In this document: positions 1 through 8,163 of the stretch, one piece after another
Position numbering within the stretch: the stretch's first letter is position 1
Layout: each line of letters begins with the position of its first letter
Assembly: GCA_965278945.1 (NCBI GenBank)
Contig: OZ257128.1
Location: 1,550,001 to 1,614,000 of the forward strand
Direction: 5' to 3'
Length of the DNA stretch: 64,000 bases
Source: UBA10649 sp965278945
GTDB taxonomy: Bacteria > Actinomycetota > Actinomycetes > S36-B12
Translations under genes and position numbers: made by a program
The notes under the pieces: generated by a model
The model's database searches: none
What the model was told of the DNA's origin: nothing
Seen by the model: only the letters and a program-made list of their open reading frames with translations

Positions 1-742
1 GCTCGCGGCGCTCCTCCTCGCGCGCGAGCCGGACGAGCTCGGGGTTGACCACCCGCTGGTCGTCGTCGACGAACAGGTCGTACATGCGCGGGCCGGCCAT
101 GACGTGCTGCCACAGCGGGACGGGACGATGCTCCTCGACGACGATCGCGGTCTCGCCGCGCACCGTCTCCAGCCAGGCGCCGAACTCCTCGGCGTTGCTC
201 ACCGTCGCCGAGAGAGCGACGACAGTGACCGACTCCGGCAGGTGGATGATCACTTCCTCCCAGACGGCTCCGCGGAATCGGTCGGCCAGGTAGTGCACCT
301 CGTCCATCACGACGTACGAGAGTTCGCTCAGAGTCGACGAGCCGGCGTAGAGCATGTTGCGCAGGACCTCGGTCGTCATGACGACGATCGGCGCCTCGCC
401 GTTGATCGAGTTGTCTCCGGTCAGCAGCCCGACGCGCTCGGGGCCGTGACGGGCGACCAGGTCGTTGTACTTCTGGTTCGACAGGGCCTTGATCGGCGTC
501 GTGTAGAAGCACTTGCGCCCCTGGGCGAGGGCGAGGTGGATGGCGAACTCGCCCACCACTGTCTTGCCCGAGCCCGTAGGCGCGGCGACGAGCACGCCCT
601 TGCCTGCCTCCAGAGCCTGGCAGGCCTTGACCTGGAAGTCGTCAAGGCCGAACAGGTAGCCGGCCGCGAACGGGCCGAGCTCGGATCGTTCCTGAGCGCC
701 CCGGATCACGGCAGCGGCGTACCGCTCGGCAGGGCTGGGCAT
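1..742 (-). CDS. helY: SKI2/MTR4-like DEVH-box helicase, partial (C-terminus outside window)
   Basis: ATP-dependent nucleic-acid helicase of the HelY/SKI2 superfamily-2 group; only the first 247 codons are present because the gene runs off the left edge. The translated part shows Walker A APTGSGKT at residues 54-61, a TTPIKALSNQKY motif Ia region near 81, DEVH at 147-150 and SAT at 178-180, so helicase domain 1 is intact. It is the last gene of the minus-strand Tat/Paf block, 28 bases after the kinase gene. A TAGCCT hexamer six bases before the ATG suggests its own leaderless promoter. In mycobacteria helY also sits beside tatC. Family assignment is firm; RNA versus DNA substrate is unknown. 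Confidence 0.93.
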   Translation of the reverse strand, partial: MPSPAERYAAAVIRGAQERSELGPFAAGYLFGLDDFQVKACQALEAGKGVLVAAPTGSGKTVVGEFAIHLALAQGRKCFYTTPIKALSNQKYNDLVARHGPERVGLLTGDNSINGEAPIVVMTTEVLRNMLYAGSSTLSELSYVVMDEVHYLADRFRGAVWEEVIIHLPESVTVVALSATVSNAEEFGAWLETVRGETAIVVEEHRPVPLWQHVMAGPRMYDLFVDDDQRVVNPELVRLAREEERRE

Positions 743-748
743 GGCCTC

Positions 749-754
749 AGGCTA
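749..754 (-). promoter_or_regulatory. -10 element of helY, leaderless
   Basis: TAGCCT with exactly six bases (GAGGCC) before the helY ATG at 742. With a start point about seven bases after the hexamer, transcription would begin at the A of the ATG. No convincing -35 seen. Inferred from spacing only. Confidence 0.5.
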
Positions 755-770
755 CGTCCTGCGGAGTCGG

Positions 771-1676
771 TCAGCCCGTCAGCACGCGCAGGGCTCCGCG
801 GCGGGCCTCGATGGTGACCGGCAGCGGGCCGACTCGTTCGCCGTCGGCGTAGGCGATCTGGCCCTCGGCGCTGATGGACAGCGTCCGGCTGCGGAACGTG
901 CGCACCGCGCGATGGCTCACGTGCTTGCCCGTGAACACCGAGGGAAAGGCACGCAGGAAATCGGGCTTGGTCATCGCGGACAGCCACGTCACGTCGAGGA
1001 GTCCGTCATCGATAGTCGCTCCCGGGCAGATGCGCATGCCGCCGCCGTACGTAGGCCCGTTGCCGACCGCCACGAGCATGGCCTCGCCCGACACGATCTC
1101 GTCGTCCAGTTGCAGGTCGTAGTGCGACGGGCGGAACGAGGCGAGCTCGCGAACCATCGCGACGTTGTAGCGCTGGCCGCCAAGTCTCGTCATCGTGTTG
1201 GCGCGCTCATTGACCGCCGAGTCGAAGCCGGTGGACAAGATCGCCAGGAAGTCACGCGTCGTGCCGTCGGCCGCGACCGCTCGGCCCGTGTCGACGACGC
1301 GCGTCGAGCCGGTCGTGATGGCCGACAGCAGATAGTCGACTGACGACTCGACATCCTCCGATGGGAAGCCAAGGGCCAGCGCGATGTCGTCGCCTGACCC
1401 GCACGGCACGATTCCCAGCGCGACGTCGGTGTCGACGAGCGCCTGCACGACCCCGTGCACCGTCCCGTCGCCGCCGCAGACGAGCACGGTCGTCGCTCCC
1501 TGACGCACGGCCTCGCGCGCCGCCTCCGTCGTGCCCTCAGCCGACGTCGGCTCGATGAGGACGCACGGCAGGCCGGCCCCGTTGAGGATGTCGGCCGTGC
1601 GCTCAGCGCAGTGGCGACCGCGGCCACCTCCGGCCGTGGGGTTCGAGATCAGCCAGACGTGCCCAGATCCGCTCAC
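771..1676 (-). CDS. Diacylglycerol/lipid kinase family protein (YegS/DagK-like)
   Basis: Lipid kinase of the DAGK catalytic family, which phosphorylates diacylglycerol, sphingosine-like or related lipids with ATP. The glycine-rich start SNPTAGGGRG (residues 11-20), GGDGT at 68-72 and PCGSGDDIA at 91-99 define the nucleotide-binding fold. The third motif usually reads GTGND, so the Asp-for-Asn change is a mild variant. Length 301 aa is normal for the family. The ATG overlaps the tatC stop by four bases (ATGA), implying translational coupling. The real substrate cannot be told from sequence; a membrane lipid is likely. Family sure, substrate unknown. Confidence 0.88.
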   Translation of the reverse strand: MSGSGHVWLISNPTAGGGRGRHCAERTADILNGAGLPCVLIEPTSAEGTTEAAREAVRQGATTVLVCGGDGTVHGVVQALVDTDVALGIVPCGSGDDIALALGFPSEDVESSVDYLLSAITTGSTRVVDTGRAVAADGTTRDFLAILSTGFDSAVNERANTMTRLGGQRYNVAMVRELASFRPSHYDLQLDDEIVSGEAMLVAVGNGPTYGGGMRICPGATIDDGLLDVTWLSAMTKPDFLRAFPSVFTGKHVSHRAVRTFRSRTLSISAEGQIAYADGERVGPLPVTIEARRGALRVLTG

Positions 1677-2533
1677 GCGTCGTCGTCAAGCGGGGAGGGC
1701 CTCTCGTCGAGCGGAGAGGTCTCGTCATCGTCGAGGGCGTCGTAGTCGATGTCGATTCCCTTGCGGCGCCGGGCCCGGCGGCGGTCGTTGAGCAGGCATA
1801 CACCGACCGCCAGCATCACAAGAATCAGGATCGGCACCGCGAGAAGAAGAAGGTTGATCGGGTCGCCAGTGGGCGTGGCCACGGCCGCGAACAGCAGGAT
1901 CGAGACGACGATCCAGCGCCACCAGCTGATCAGCCGGCGGCCGGTGACGACGCCGGCGAAGTTGAGCAGCACCAGCAGAAGCGGCACGAGGAAACCTACG
2001 CCGAAGATCAGGATCGTGCGGATGAAGAAGGACAGGTACTTGTCCACGGAGACGATGTTCTCCACCCCTTCCGGGGTGAAGCCGAACAGCACCTGGAGCC
2101 CGTAGGGCAGCACCGTGTAGGCGAGGATCACCCCGGCCGCGAAGAGCGGCGTGGCGACCGCGGCGAAACCGATCGCCCAGCGGCGCTCATGCCCGTGCAA
2201 CCCGGGAGTGATGAAACGCCAGAGCTGATACAGCCAGATCGGCGAGGCCAACACCACGCCTGCCAGGGCGGACAGCTGAATCTGCAGGACGAACGGATCG
2301 GCGACCCCGGTGAGCGCGAGGGTGATCTCGTGCCCGTCGGCCTTGGCCTGCGCGATGATCGAGTCGAAGGGCGCGCTGACCCACGCGAAGATCTGCGCGT
2401 AGTAGATCCAGCCGATGACCATGCCGACGCCGATGGCAAGGCCGGACTTGACCAGCCTGTTTCTCAGCTCGCGCAGGTGCTCGGTGAGCGGCATCGCCGC
2501 AGAGCGATCAGCGCCCCGTTCCTTGATCGCCAT
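1673..2533 (-). CDS. tatC: Sec-independent protein translocase subunit TatC
   Basis: Receptor core of the twin-arginine translocase, which binds RR signal peptides of folded proteins at the cytoplasmic membrane. The 286-aa protein has the family N-terminus MPLTEHLRELRNRL preceded by a short charged tail, six hydrophobic segments, and the conserved SPIWLYQLWRFITPGL...E loop between the second and third helices. The C-terminal tail is acidic and low complexity. It lies 12 bases downstream of tatA and overlaps the next gene by four bases. No tatB is seen, as in many Actinomycetota where a second TatA-like protein elsewhere fills this role. Confidence 0.95.
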   Translation of the reverse strand: MAIKERGADRSAAMPLTEHLRELRNRLVKSGLAIGVGMVIGWIYYAQIFAWVSAPFDSIIAQAKADGHEITLALTGVADPFVLQIQLSALAGVVLASPIWLYQLWRFITPGLHGHERRWAIGFAAVATPLFAAGVILAYTVLPYGLQVLFGFTPEGVENIVSVDKYLSFFIRTILIFGVGFLVPLLLVLLNFAGVVTGRRLISWWRWIVVSILLFAAVATPTGDPINLLLLAVPILILVMLAVGVCLLNDRRRARRRKGIDIDYDALDDDETSPLDERPSPLDDDA

Positions 2534-2545
2534 GGGACCGGAGGG

Positions 2546-2869
2546 TCAGCCCTCTGTTCGCTCGGGAGCCGCGGCGTCCTTGGGCGCCGACGGTGCCGCG
2601 TCGACGACAGGTAGTGGCGCAGGCGCGGGAATGGGTGCCGGTGCCGGAATCGGTGTCGGTGCAGGGATCGGCGCAGGCATCACCGCTGCTGGAGGCGTGT
2701 CCTCCGGCTTCGCGGGGGTGTCGTCATCGGTGAGGCCCTTGGTCTCGGCCTTGAAGATGCGCAGCGACCGGCCCAGACCACGGGCGGCGTCGGGCATGCG
2801 CTTCGCGCCGAAGAGCAGGAGCACGATCGCGACGATGATCAGCCATTCAAAGCCCTGAGGCAGCCTCAT
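2546..2869 (-). CDS. tatA: Sec-independent protein translocase subunit TatA
   Basis: Small pore-forming Tat subunit. One N-terminal membrane helix (WLIIVAIVLLLFGAKRMP) is followed by the amphipathic helix ARGLGRSLRIFKAE, the standard TatA signature. The C-terminal half is a Pro-Ala-Ile repeat (PAPIPAP units) of about 50 residues that is not part of the family core. RBS-like AGGGAG lies about eight bases before the ATG. It sits 12 bases after pafC and 12 before tatC in one transcription unit. TatA rather than TatB is favoured by the FGAKRMPD motif. Confidence 0.93.
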   Translation of the reverse strand: MRLPQGFEWLIIVAIVLLLFGAKRMPDAARGLGRSLRIFKAETKGLTDDDTPAKPEDTPPAAVMPAPIPAPTPIPAPAPIPAPAPLPVVDAAPSAPKDAAAPERTEG

Positions 2870-2881
2870 CGGCTCACTCCC

Positions 2882-3847
2882 TTACTTTCCGTCGTCGGTT
2901 ACTGGCTCAGGGTACGCCGCCAAGGCGGCATCGGCGGCACCCGCCACAGCCTCGACCAGATCTGCTGGCTCAAGGACGGTGGCGGCACCACGCAGGGACA
3001 GCACGAGGCGGACCCCCCAGTCGAAGGAATGCAGAGGCAGGCGGATGACCGAGCGGCCGTCGGAACGAGCCGCCGCGGCCTCGGTCGCCTGATGGACATC
3101 GATGATCCACCGTGCTCCCGGATCGACGGCCAGGACGGCTGTCTCGTGGGGAGTCCGAGGAGTGGCCGACGTGCTTGTGGCCGTGGTGACCGCCTCGGCG
3201 GGCATGGGATCCCCGAGGGTCGCGGTCATCACCCGGTCAAGGCGGAAGGTGCGCAGTGCCTCCGCCGAGAGGCAGTAGGCCTCCAGGTAGATGACGCCGT
3301 CGGTGGTGAAGACGCGGCGCGGACGGATCGTCCGGTCGGTGACCTCGTCCTTGGTCGCCGATGCGTAGCGGATGGTGAGTTCGCGACGGTCGGCAAGCGC
3401 GGTGTCGACAACGGACGTGACAGCAGGGTCGATCGCAACGTGGACGGCCATCTCCCGGCCGGAGTCGACGGCGCTCGCCGCGTTCTCGAGCTTCACCGCG
3501 GCGGACACGATCGCGTTGCGGTCGTCGACCCCGGGGACCTGGGCGAGCATCCGCAGCGCGACGAGCAGGGTCAGCGCCTCCTCCTGGCTCAGGCGCAGGG
3601 GGTGCTTGAGGGTCTGTGGGTCGATGACGTGGATGCGCCCGTCGTCCCAGAACTGGATGTCGACGAGCTGGTCGGGGCCGTATCCCGGCACTCCGCAGAC
3701 CACGAGGAGCCACAGATCCAGGTCGAGCTGCTCCTCGCTCACGCCGAAGTGCTCCGCGGTCTCGGCCATCGTCACCCCGTCACGCGCGAGGAGCCACGGC
3801 ACGAGGGCAAGGAGACGCGAGAGGCGGTCGGCCGCGGTGCCGCTCAC
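2882..3847 (-). CDS. pafC: WYL-domain transcriptional regulator PafC
   Basis: Second half of the PafBC heterodimer, the LexA-independent activator of the mycobacterial DNA-damage response. The 321-aa protein has an N-terminal winged HTH region (about residues 5-60, including VTMAETAEHFGVSEEQL), a central WYL domain with the DGVIYLEAYCLSAEALRTFRLDR core (about 180-205) and a C-terminal WCX-type extension. Its start overlaps the pafB stop by four bases (ATGA), fitting the obligate pairing of the two proteins. Identity is supported both by sequence and by its position between pafA and tatA. Confidence 0.92.
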   Translation of the reverse strand: MSGTAADRLSRLLALVPWLLARDGVTMAETAEHFGVSEEQLDLDLWLLVVCGVPGYGPDQLVDIQFWDDGRIHVIDPQTLKHPLRLSQEEALTLLVALRMLAQVPGVDDRNAIVSAAVKLENAASAVDSGREMAVHVAIDPAVTSVVDTALADRRELTIRYASATKDEVTDRTIRPRRVFTTDGVIYLEAYCLSAEALRTFRLDRVMTATLGDPMPAEAVTTATSTSATPRTPHETAVLAVDPGARWIIDVHQATEAAAARSDGRSVIRLPLHSFDWGVRLVLSLRGAATVLEPADLVEAVAGAADAALAAYPEPVTDDGK

Positions 3848-4830
3848 GAGGCGGCCCCGTGCGCGTCACGCAGTGCGGTCAGTGCGGCAACGACGGCAGC
3901 GACGACCTCGGGCGGGTCGAGCACGACGACGTCGGCACCGGCGCCGCACACCAAGGACAGCAGGTCATCGATGGATCGCGCGGAGACCGTGACGACGTCG
4001 GCCTCGAACGGATCCGTGCCGTCGACCGTCGTGGCGACGGCGAGCCGGCGCAGCGCGGCGCCTCGGTGCGGCGCGATGCGCAGTGTCGCCAGCACGGCCT
4101 CCTCGGCGTACCCCTCCATGGGATCCGCGCCGATGTCGAAGCCGGCCGGCGGCTGATGCTCGCGCGGCTTCGCCGTGACGGTGACCGAGCCCTCGATCCG
4201 CGACAGACGGAACGTCCGCTGGGCATCGCGATCATGATCGAACCCGACGAGGATCCATCGGCCCGAGGCTGACCGCAGGCCCCACGGGCTCACGGTGCGG
4301 CGCTGCGCCGTCGTCTGGGCAGGCGTGCGGTAGTCGAACGTGACGACCTTGTCGTGCCGCACCGCGGACATCAGCGGCAGGAGCGCAGCGTCGCTCGCGG
4401 TGAGTTGCACGGGGCCACGCAGGTCGGCGGGCGCCCAGTCCGCGGTTCCGCCGTCGAGGCTCTCCAGCTTGCGCAGCGCCGTGCCGGCCACGGGGGCGAT
4501 CGCGGCGCGGCTCCACACCTGAGCGGCAACGGCGATCGCGGCGCGCTCGTCGAGGGTGAAGTCGATCGGCTGCAGCGCGTACGAGTCCTCGACGATGCGA
4601 TACCCGACAACCTCGCCGCTGACATCGGTCACGGTGTCGACCGGGATGCCCATCGAGCGCAGTTCGTCCTTGTCGCGCTCGAACATCCGCTCGAAGGCCG
4701 TGTCGGAGGTCGCGTCGGAGTAGCCCGGGATACGAGCGCGGATGTCCGCGCGGGGTACCGCCGTGCTGGTGGCCATCAGGCAGATGACGAGGTTGAGAAG
4801 CCGCTCCGTGCGGTCGACACGTTCGGTCAT
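3844..4830 (-). CDS. pafB: WYL-domain transcriptional regulator PafB
   Basis: First half of the PafBC DNA-damage activator. N-terminal HTH begins ERVDRTERLLNLVICLMAT, typical of PafB, and the WYL core with SASGRWILVGFDHDRDAQRTFRLSR-like sequence lies near residues 200-225. Length 328 aa matches the family. It is seven bases downstream of the cytoplasmic FKBP gene and is translationally coupled to pafC. The pair is known to sense single-stranded DNA and to act at promoters lacking a LexA box. Confidence is high for the family and for the pafB/pafC order. Confidence 0.92.
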   Translation of the reverse strand: MTERVDRTERLLNLVICLMATSTAVPRADIRARIPGYSDATSDTAFERMFERDKDELRSMGIPVDTVTDVSGEVVGYRIVEDSYALQPIDFTLDERAAIAVAAQVWSRAAIAPVAGTALRKLESLDGGTADWAPADLRGPVQLTASDAALLPLMSAVRHDKVVTFDYRTPAQTTAQRRTVSPWGLRSASGRWILVGFDHDRDAQRTFRLSRIEGSVTVTAKPREHQPPAGFDIGADPMEGYAEEAVLATLRIAPHRGAALRRLAVATTVDGTDPFEADVVTVSARSIDDLLSLVCGAGADVVVLDPPEVVAAVVAALTALRDAHGAAS

Positions 4831-4837
4831 ACGGGCC

Positions 4838-5197
4838 TTAGCCGACGTCGATGAGGTCGATCACGAAGACCAGGGTGCGTCCGGCCAACCGGTGGCCGCC
4901 CGACTCGCCATAGGCCAGGGCCGGCGGGATCACCAGCTGACGGCGGCCGCCGACGCGCATGCCGGGGATGCCTTCCTGCCAGCCGGCGATGAGGCCGGCG
5001 AGCGGGAACTGGATGGACTCGCCGCGGTCCCAGGAGGAGTCGAACTGCTCGCCTGTCTCGAAGTCCACGCCCAGGTAGTGCACGTCGACACGCGCGCCCG
5101 GGGTCGCCTCGGCACCCTCGCCGACGATGATGTCGGTGATCACCAGGACCTCGGGTGCGGGACCCTCGAAGAACTCGATCTCGGGCTTGCTGGCCAT
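4838..5197 (-). CDS. FKBP-type peptidyl-prolyl cis-trans isomerase, cytoplasmic
   Basis: Minimal single-domain FKBP (119 aa) without signal peptide, catalysing prolyl isomerisation in the cytosol. The core VDVHYLGVDFETGEQFDSSWDRG, the PLAGLIAGWQEGIPGMRVGG loop and the LVIPPALAYGE region are all present. AAGGAG lies eight to nine bases before the ATG, so this gene is leadered. It is located between the lipoprotein FKBP and pafB; two FKBPs in tandem inside the pafA-pafB interval are seen in several non-mycobacterial actinomycetes. A chaperone role near the Pup or Tat systems is only inference. Confidence 0.93.
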   Translation of the reverse strand: MASKPEIEFFEGPAPEVLVITDIIVGEGAEATPGARVDVHYLGVDFETGEQFDSSWDRGESIQFPLAGLIAGWQEGIPGMRVGGRRQLVIPPALAYGESGGHRLAGRTLVFVIDLIDVG

Positions 5198-5259
5198 GCG
5201 CTCACTCCTTGGGATGGGGCCGATGCGGCCGTGCGGTGCTGGACGGACGAGCGAGGGAC

Positions 5260-5934
5260 CTAGCCGATGCTCTCTAGCGTCACGACGAAGATCAAGGTCT
5301 CGTCCGGAGCGATTCCCGCCCCCTCGGGCGGGAGCTCGCCGTAGGCCATCGCGCCAGGAATCACGAGAAGGCGGCTGCCGCCGACCTTCATGCCGGGGAC
5401 ACCCTCTTGCCAGCCCTGGATGACACCGTCGAGGGCGAAGGTCGCCGTCTGTCCTCGCGTGTAAGACGAGTCGAAGAGCGTCTTGCCCCCGAGGCCGACG
5501 CCGCAGTAGTTGACGGTCAGCGTGTCGCCGGCCTTCGCCTCGTCTCCGCTGCCCTCGACCATGTCGGCGATGCCGAGCTCGGTCGCAGGCGAGGCGTCCG
5601 TCGCGATGGTGATCGACGGAACCCCGGTCGGCTGCAGCGAGCCTGTGACGCTTCCGATGGTGGTGCCATTCGGCGGCGTGTCGGTGGGCATGACCTGACC
5701 GCTGACGCAGTCGACGGTGACGAACGGGGTGGCCGCGGCGATGGACGACTGGGCAGCTCCCGGGGTCGCCTCGGTCGGCGGGCCGGTCGGCTCTGCTGCG
5801 GGAGACTCGGCCGGGATGATCGACTCCTCGACCGGGCTGGCGGGCGCGACCCGCTCATCGGTCTGGCTGCCGCAGGCGGCAAGAGTCACGACAAGGGACG
5901 CGGAAAGGGCGACGAGCGCCAAGGATCGCTTCAC
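5260..5934 (-). CDS. FKBP-type peptidyl-prolyl isomerase, predicted lipoprotein
   Basis: Exported FKBP of 224 aa. The signal peptide ends in the lipobox LAAC with Cys21 as the lipidated residue, followed by a Pro/Glu/Ala-rich linker. The C-terminal FKBP domain (about residues 125-224) has TVNYCGVGLGGKTLFDSSYTRG and GWQEGVPGMKVGG. The middle segment (about 75-120, with VDCVSGQVMPTD) may be a degenerate second FKBP-like part. Start is GTG at 5934 with TAGGCT six bases upstream, so leaderless. Likely acts on proteins outside the membrane, possibly after Tat or Sec export. Confidence 0.9.
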   Translation of the reverse strand: MKRSLALVALSASLVVTLAACGSQTDERVAPASPVEESIIPAESPAAEPTGPPTEATPGAAQSSIAAATPFVTVDCVSGQVMPTDTPPNGTTIGSVTGSLQPTGVPSITIATDASPATELGIADMVEGSGDEAKAGDTLTVNYCGVGLGGKTLFDSSYTRGQTATFALDGVIQGWQEGVPGMKVGGSRLLVIPGAMAYGELPPEGAGIAPDETLIFVVTLESIG

Positions 5935-5940
5935 GCCACG

Positions 5941-5946
5941 AGCCTA
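5941..5946 (-). promoter_or_regulatory. -10 element of FKBP lipoprotein gene, leaderless
   Basis: TAGGCT with six bases (CGTGGC) to the GTG at 5934. It lies in the 23-base gap after pafA, giving the downstream genes a promoter independent of pafA. Confidence 0.45.
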
Positions 5947-5957
5947 GACGACTCGCG

Positions 5958-7328
5958 CTACATCCCCGCTATGAGGCGCTCGACTCGCTCATCGACGCTC
6001 GCGAACGGGTCCTTGCACAGGACGGTGCGCTGGGCCTGGTCGTTGAGCTTGAGGTGGACCCAGTCCACGGTGAAGTCCCGGCGGCGCTCCTGCGCGCGGC
6101 GCACGAAGTCGCCCCTGAGCTTGGCCCTGGTGGTCTGCGGGGGCACCGACTTCGCCTCGAAGACCGCCAGGTCGGTCGTCACGCGCTCGACCAGCCCGTT
6201 GCGCTCGAGCATGTAGTACAGCCCGCGATTGCGGTTGATGTCGTGGTACGCGAGGTCCAGCTGCGCGACCCGGGGGGCGTCCAGATCCATCGAGTGCTTG
6301 CTCATGTACCGGTTGATCAGCCGCCACTTGATCGCCCAGTCAATCTCACGGTCGATCAACGACAGGTCCTCGGCCTCGATCGCCTTGAGCGACCTGCCCC
6401 ACAGCTCGAGCACCCGGCGCGTCGTGCCGGTCGGCTCGTCGACGAGGCCACGCCGCTCGGCGAAGTCCGAGGCCTTCTCGAAGTACTCCCACTGCATCTG
6501 CAATGCCGAGAGCTCGCGTCCGGTCGTGAGCTTCACCGTGCGCTTGCCAGTGATGTCGTGGCTCATCTCCCGGATCGCGCGGATCGGGTTCTCGAGCGTC
6601 ATGTCGCGCATGACGACACCGGCCTCGAGCATCTTCAAGATCAGGTCGGCGGATCCCACCTTGAGCATCGTGGTCGTCTCGCTCATGTTGCTGTCGCCGA
6701 CGATGACGTGCAGGCGGCGGTAGAGGTCCGCATCGGCATGCGGCTCGTCGCGGGTGTTGATGATCGGCCTGGACCGCGTGGTCGCGCTCGACACCCCCTC
6801 CCACATGTGGTCGGCGCGCTGGCTGAGGCAGAACACGGCGCCCCGGGGGGTCTGCAGGACCTTCCCCGCCCCGGCGATGAGCTGCCGGGAGATCAGGAAG
6901 GGGATGAATCTCTCGGCCAGGCGCGCGAACTCGCCCCGGCGCTCGACGAGGAAGTTCTCGTGGCAGCCGTAGGAGTTGCCGGCGGAGTCGGTGTTGTTCT
7001 TGAACAGGTAGATATCGCCGAACACGCCCTCCTCGCGCAGGCGCCGCTCGGCGTCGACGACCAGGCCCTCGAGGATCCGTTCTCCGGCGCGGTCGTGGGT
7101 GACCAGCTGCGGGATGCTGTCGCACTCGGCCGTGGCGTACTCCGGATGGCTGCCGACGTCCAGGTACAGGCGCGAGCCGTTGGTGAGGAAGACATTGCTG
7201 CTGCGGCCCCAGGCCACCACGCGCCGGAACAGGTAGCGGGCAACCTCGTCCGGACTGAGTCGGCGCTGCCCGTTGAACGTGCAGGTGACGCCGTACTCGG
7301 TCTCAATGCCGAAGATCCGACGATCCAT
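5958..7328 (-). CDS. pafA: Pup--protein ligase PafA
   Basis: ATP-dependent ligase that joins the C-terminal glutamate of deamidated Pup to lysines of target proteins. The 456-aa protein starts MDRRIFGIETEYGVT, where the conserved Glu starts the ATP/Mg site, and has GSRLYLDVGSHPEYATAEC with the catalytic Asp near residue 59, plus the SYGCHENFLV and INTRDEPHAD motifs. It is paralogous to Dop but lacks the Dop loop, and the GVTCTFNG start is PafA-like. The ATG is preceded by TAATGT six bases upstream. A 142-base gap holding a large hairpin separates it from prcA. Confidence 0.97.
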   Translation of the reverse strand: MDRRIFGIETEYGVTCTFNGQRRLSPDEVARYLFRRVVAWGRSSNVFLTNGSRLYLDVGSHPEYATAECDSIPQLVTHDRAGERILEGLVVDAERRLREEGVFGDIYLFKNNTDSAGNSYGCHENFLVERRGEFARLAERFIPFLISRQLIAGAGKVLQTPRGAVFCLSQRADHMWEGVSSATTRSRPIINTRDEPHADADLYRRLHVIVGDSNMSETTTMLKVGSADLILKMLEAGVVMRDMTLENPIRAIREMSHDITGKRTVKLTTGRELSALQMQWEYFEKASDFAERRGLVDEPTGTTRRVLELWGRSLKAIEAEDLSLIDREIDWAIKWRLINRYMSKHSMDLDAPRVAQLDLAYHDINRNRGLYYMLERNGLVERVTTDLAVFEAKSVPPQTTRAKLRGDFVRRAQERRRDFTVDWVHLKLNDQAQRTVLCKDPFASVDERVERLIAGM

Positions 7329-7334
7329 GCACCC

Positions 7335-7340
7335 ACATTA
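7335..7340 (-). promoter_or_regulatory. -10 element of pafA, leaderless
   Basis: TAATGT followed by six bases (GGGTGC) and the pafA ATG at 7328. It lies downstream of the hairpin at 7401-7466, so pafA could be transcribed separately from pup-prcBA. Confidence 0.5.
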
Positions 7341-7400
7341 CGTGGAGGACGTCGCAAACCTCGTTCGCCGACCCGCACGGGACCCACCCATCCCTCCGCC

Positions 7401-7466
7401 GACGCGACCTGAACCGTCGTGAAACGAGCCCCGCAGGCGCGATTTCGCGACGGTTCGGGTCGTCTC
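7401..7466. terminator. Large imperfect hairpin between prcA and pafA
   Basis: Arms 7401-7424 and 7443-7466 are inverted repeats of 24 bases with about four mismatches, several of which allow G-U pairs; the loop is 18 bases. Core pairing is ACCGTCGTGAAA with TTTCGCGACGGT. There is no U-run, so if it is a terminator it is not a classical intrinsic one. It begins just after the prcA stop (7471) on the minus strand. Confidence 0.55.
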
Positions 7467-7470
7467 GGCG

Positions 7471-8163
7471 TTAGGGGCGCAGGAGCTCGGCGAGGCGGCC
7501 GTTCGTCAGTCTCTGGAAGGTTCGACGCGGGCGCGCGCGATCCAGGACGGCGACCTCGAGCTGGTCCTCGGTGAGGACCCGCTGCTTCTCGTCCCCGTGC
7601 TGGCCCATGAGCCCGACGGCCAGGCCGATCGCGTCGCCGAGCGACATCCCCTCGCGCCAGCCCTCGAGCAGGCCGGACTGGATGGGATCGGCAGAGCCGC
7701 CCATGGCCACGAAGCCGCGCTCGTCGGCCACGGATCCGTCGAACATCAGCCGATAGAGCTGGTCGTCGGCGGCAGTAGGACCGACCTCCGCGACGACGAT
7801 CTCGACCTCGAAGGGCTTGGCGGTCTCGGTGAAGATCGTGCCCAAGGTCTGGGCGTACGCGTTGGCCAGGCTGCGGCCGGTGACGTCGCTGCGGTCGTAG
7901 GAGTAGCCGCGCATGTCGGCGAGCCGCACACCGGCGACCCGCAGGCTCTCAAACTCGTTGTACTTACCGACGGCCGCGAAGCCGATCCGGTCGTAAAGCT
8001 CGCTGATCTTGTGGAGCGCGCGCGAGGGGTTCTCGGCGACGAAAACGATGCCGCCGTCGTACTGCATGACGACGACGCTGCGGCCCCGGGCGATTCCCTT
8101 GCGGGCGAAGTCCGCCTTGTCGCGCATGATCTGCTCGGGAGAGACATAGAAGGGGACGCTCAT
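7471..8163 (-). CDS. prcA: 20S proteasome alpha subunit PrcA
   Basis: Alpha subunit of the bacterial 20S proteasome, forming the gated outer rings. N-terminus MSVPFYVSPEQIMRDKADFARKGIARG is the actinobacterial PrcA signature; the N-terminal residues form the gate opened by Mpa. The fold continues through SVVVMQYDGGIVFVAENPS and the EIVVAEVG strand. At 230 aa it is a little shorter than the mycobacterial protein and lacks a long acidic tail. It starts immediately after the prcB stop with no gap, consistent with coupled synthesis of the two subunits. Confidence 0.96.
   Translation of the reverse strand: MSVPFYVSPEQIMRDKADFARKGIARGRSVVVMQYDGGIVFVAENPSRALHKISELYDRIGFAAVGKYNEFESLRVAGVRLADMRGYSYDRSDVTGRSLANAYAQTLGTIFTETAKPFEVEIVVAEVGPTAADDQLYRLMFDGSVADERGFVAMGGSADPIQSGLLEGWREGMSLGDAIGLAVGLMGQHGDEKQRVLTEDQLEVAVLDRARPRRTFQRLTNGRLAELLRP

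Noticed and set aside
104..817. Plus-strand open frame opposite helY
   Set aside because: Shadow frame; the helicase motifs on the minus strand are continuous.
6054..7412. Open frame of 452 codons opposite pafA
   Set aside because: Mirror frame of pafA with no motif; pafA is unambiguous.
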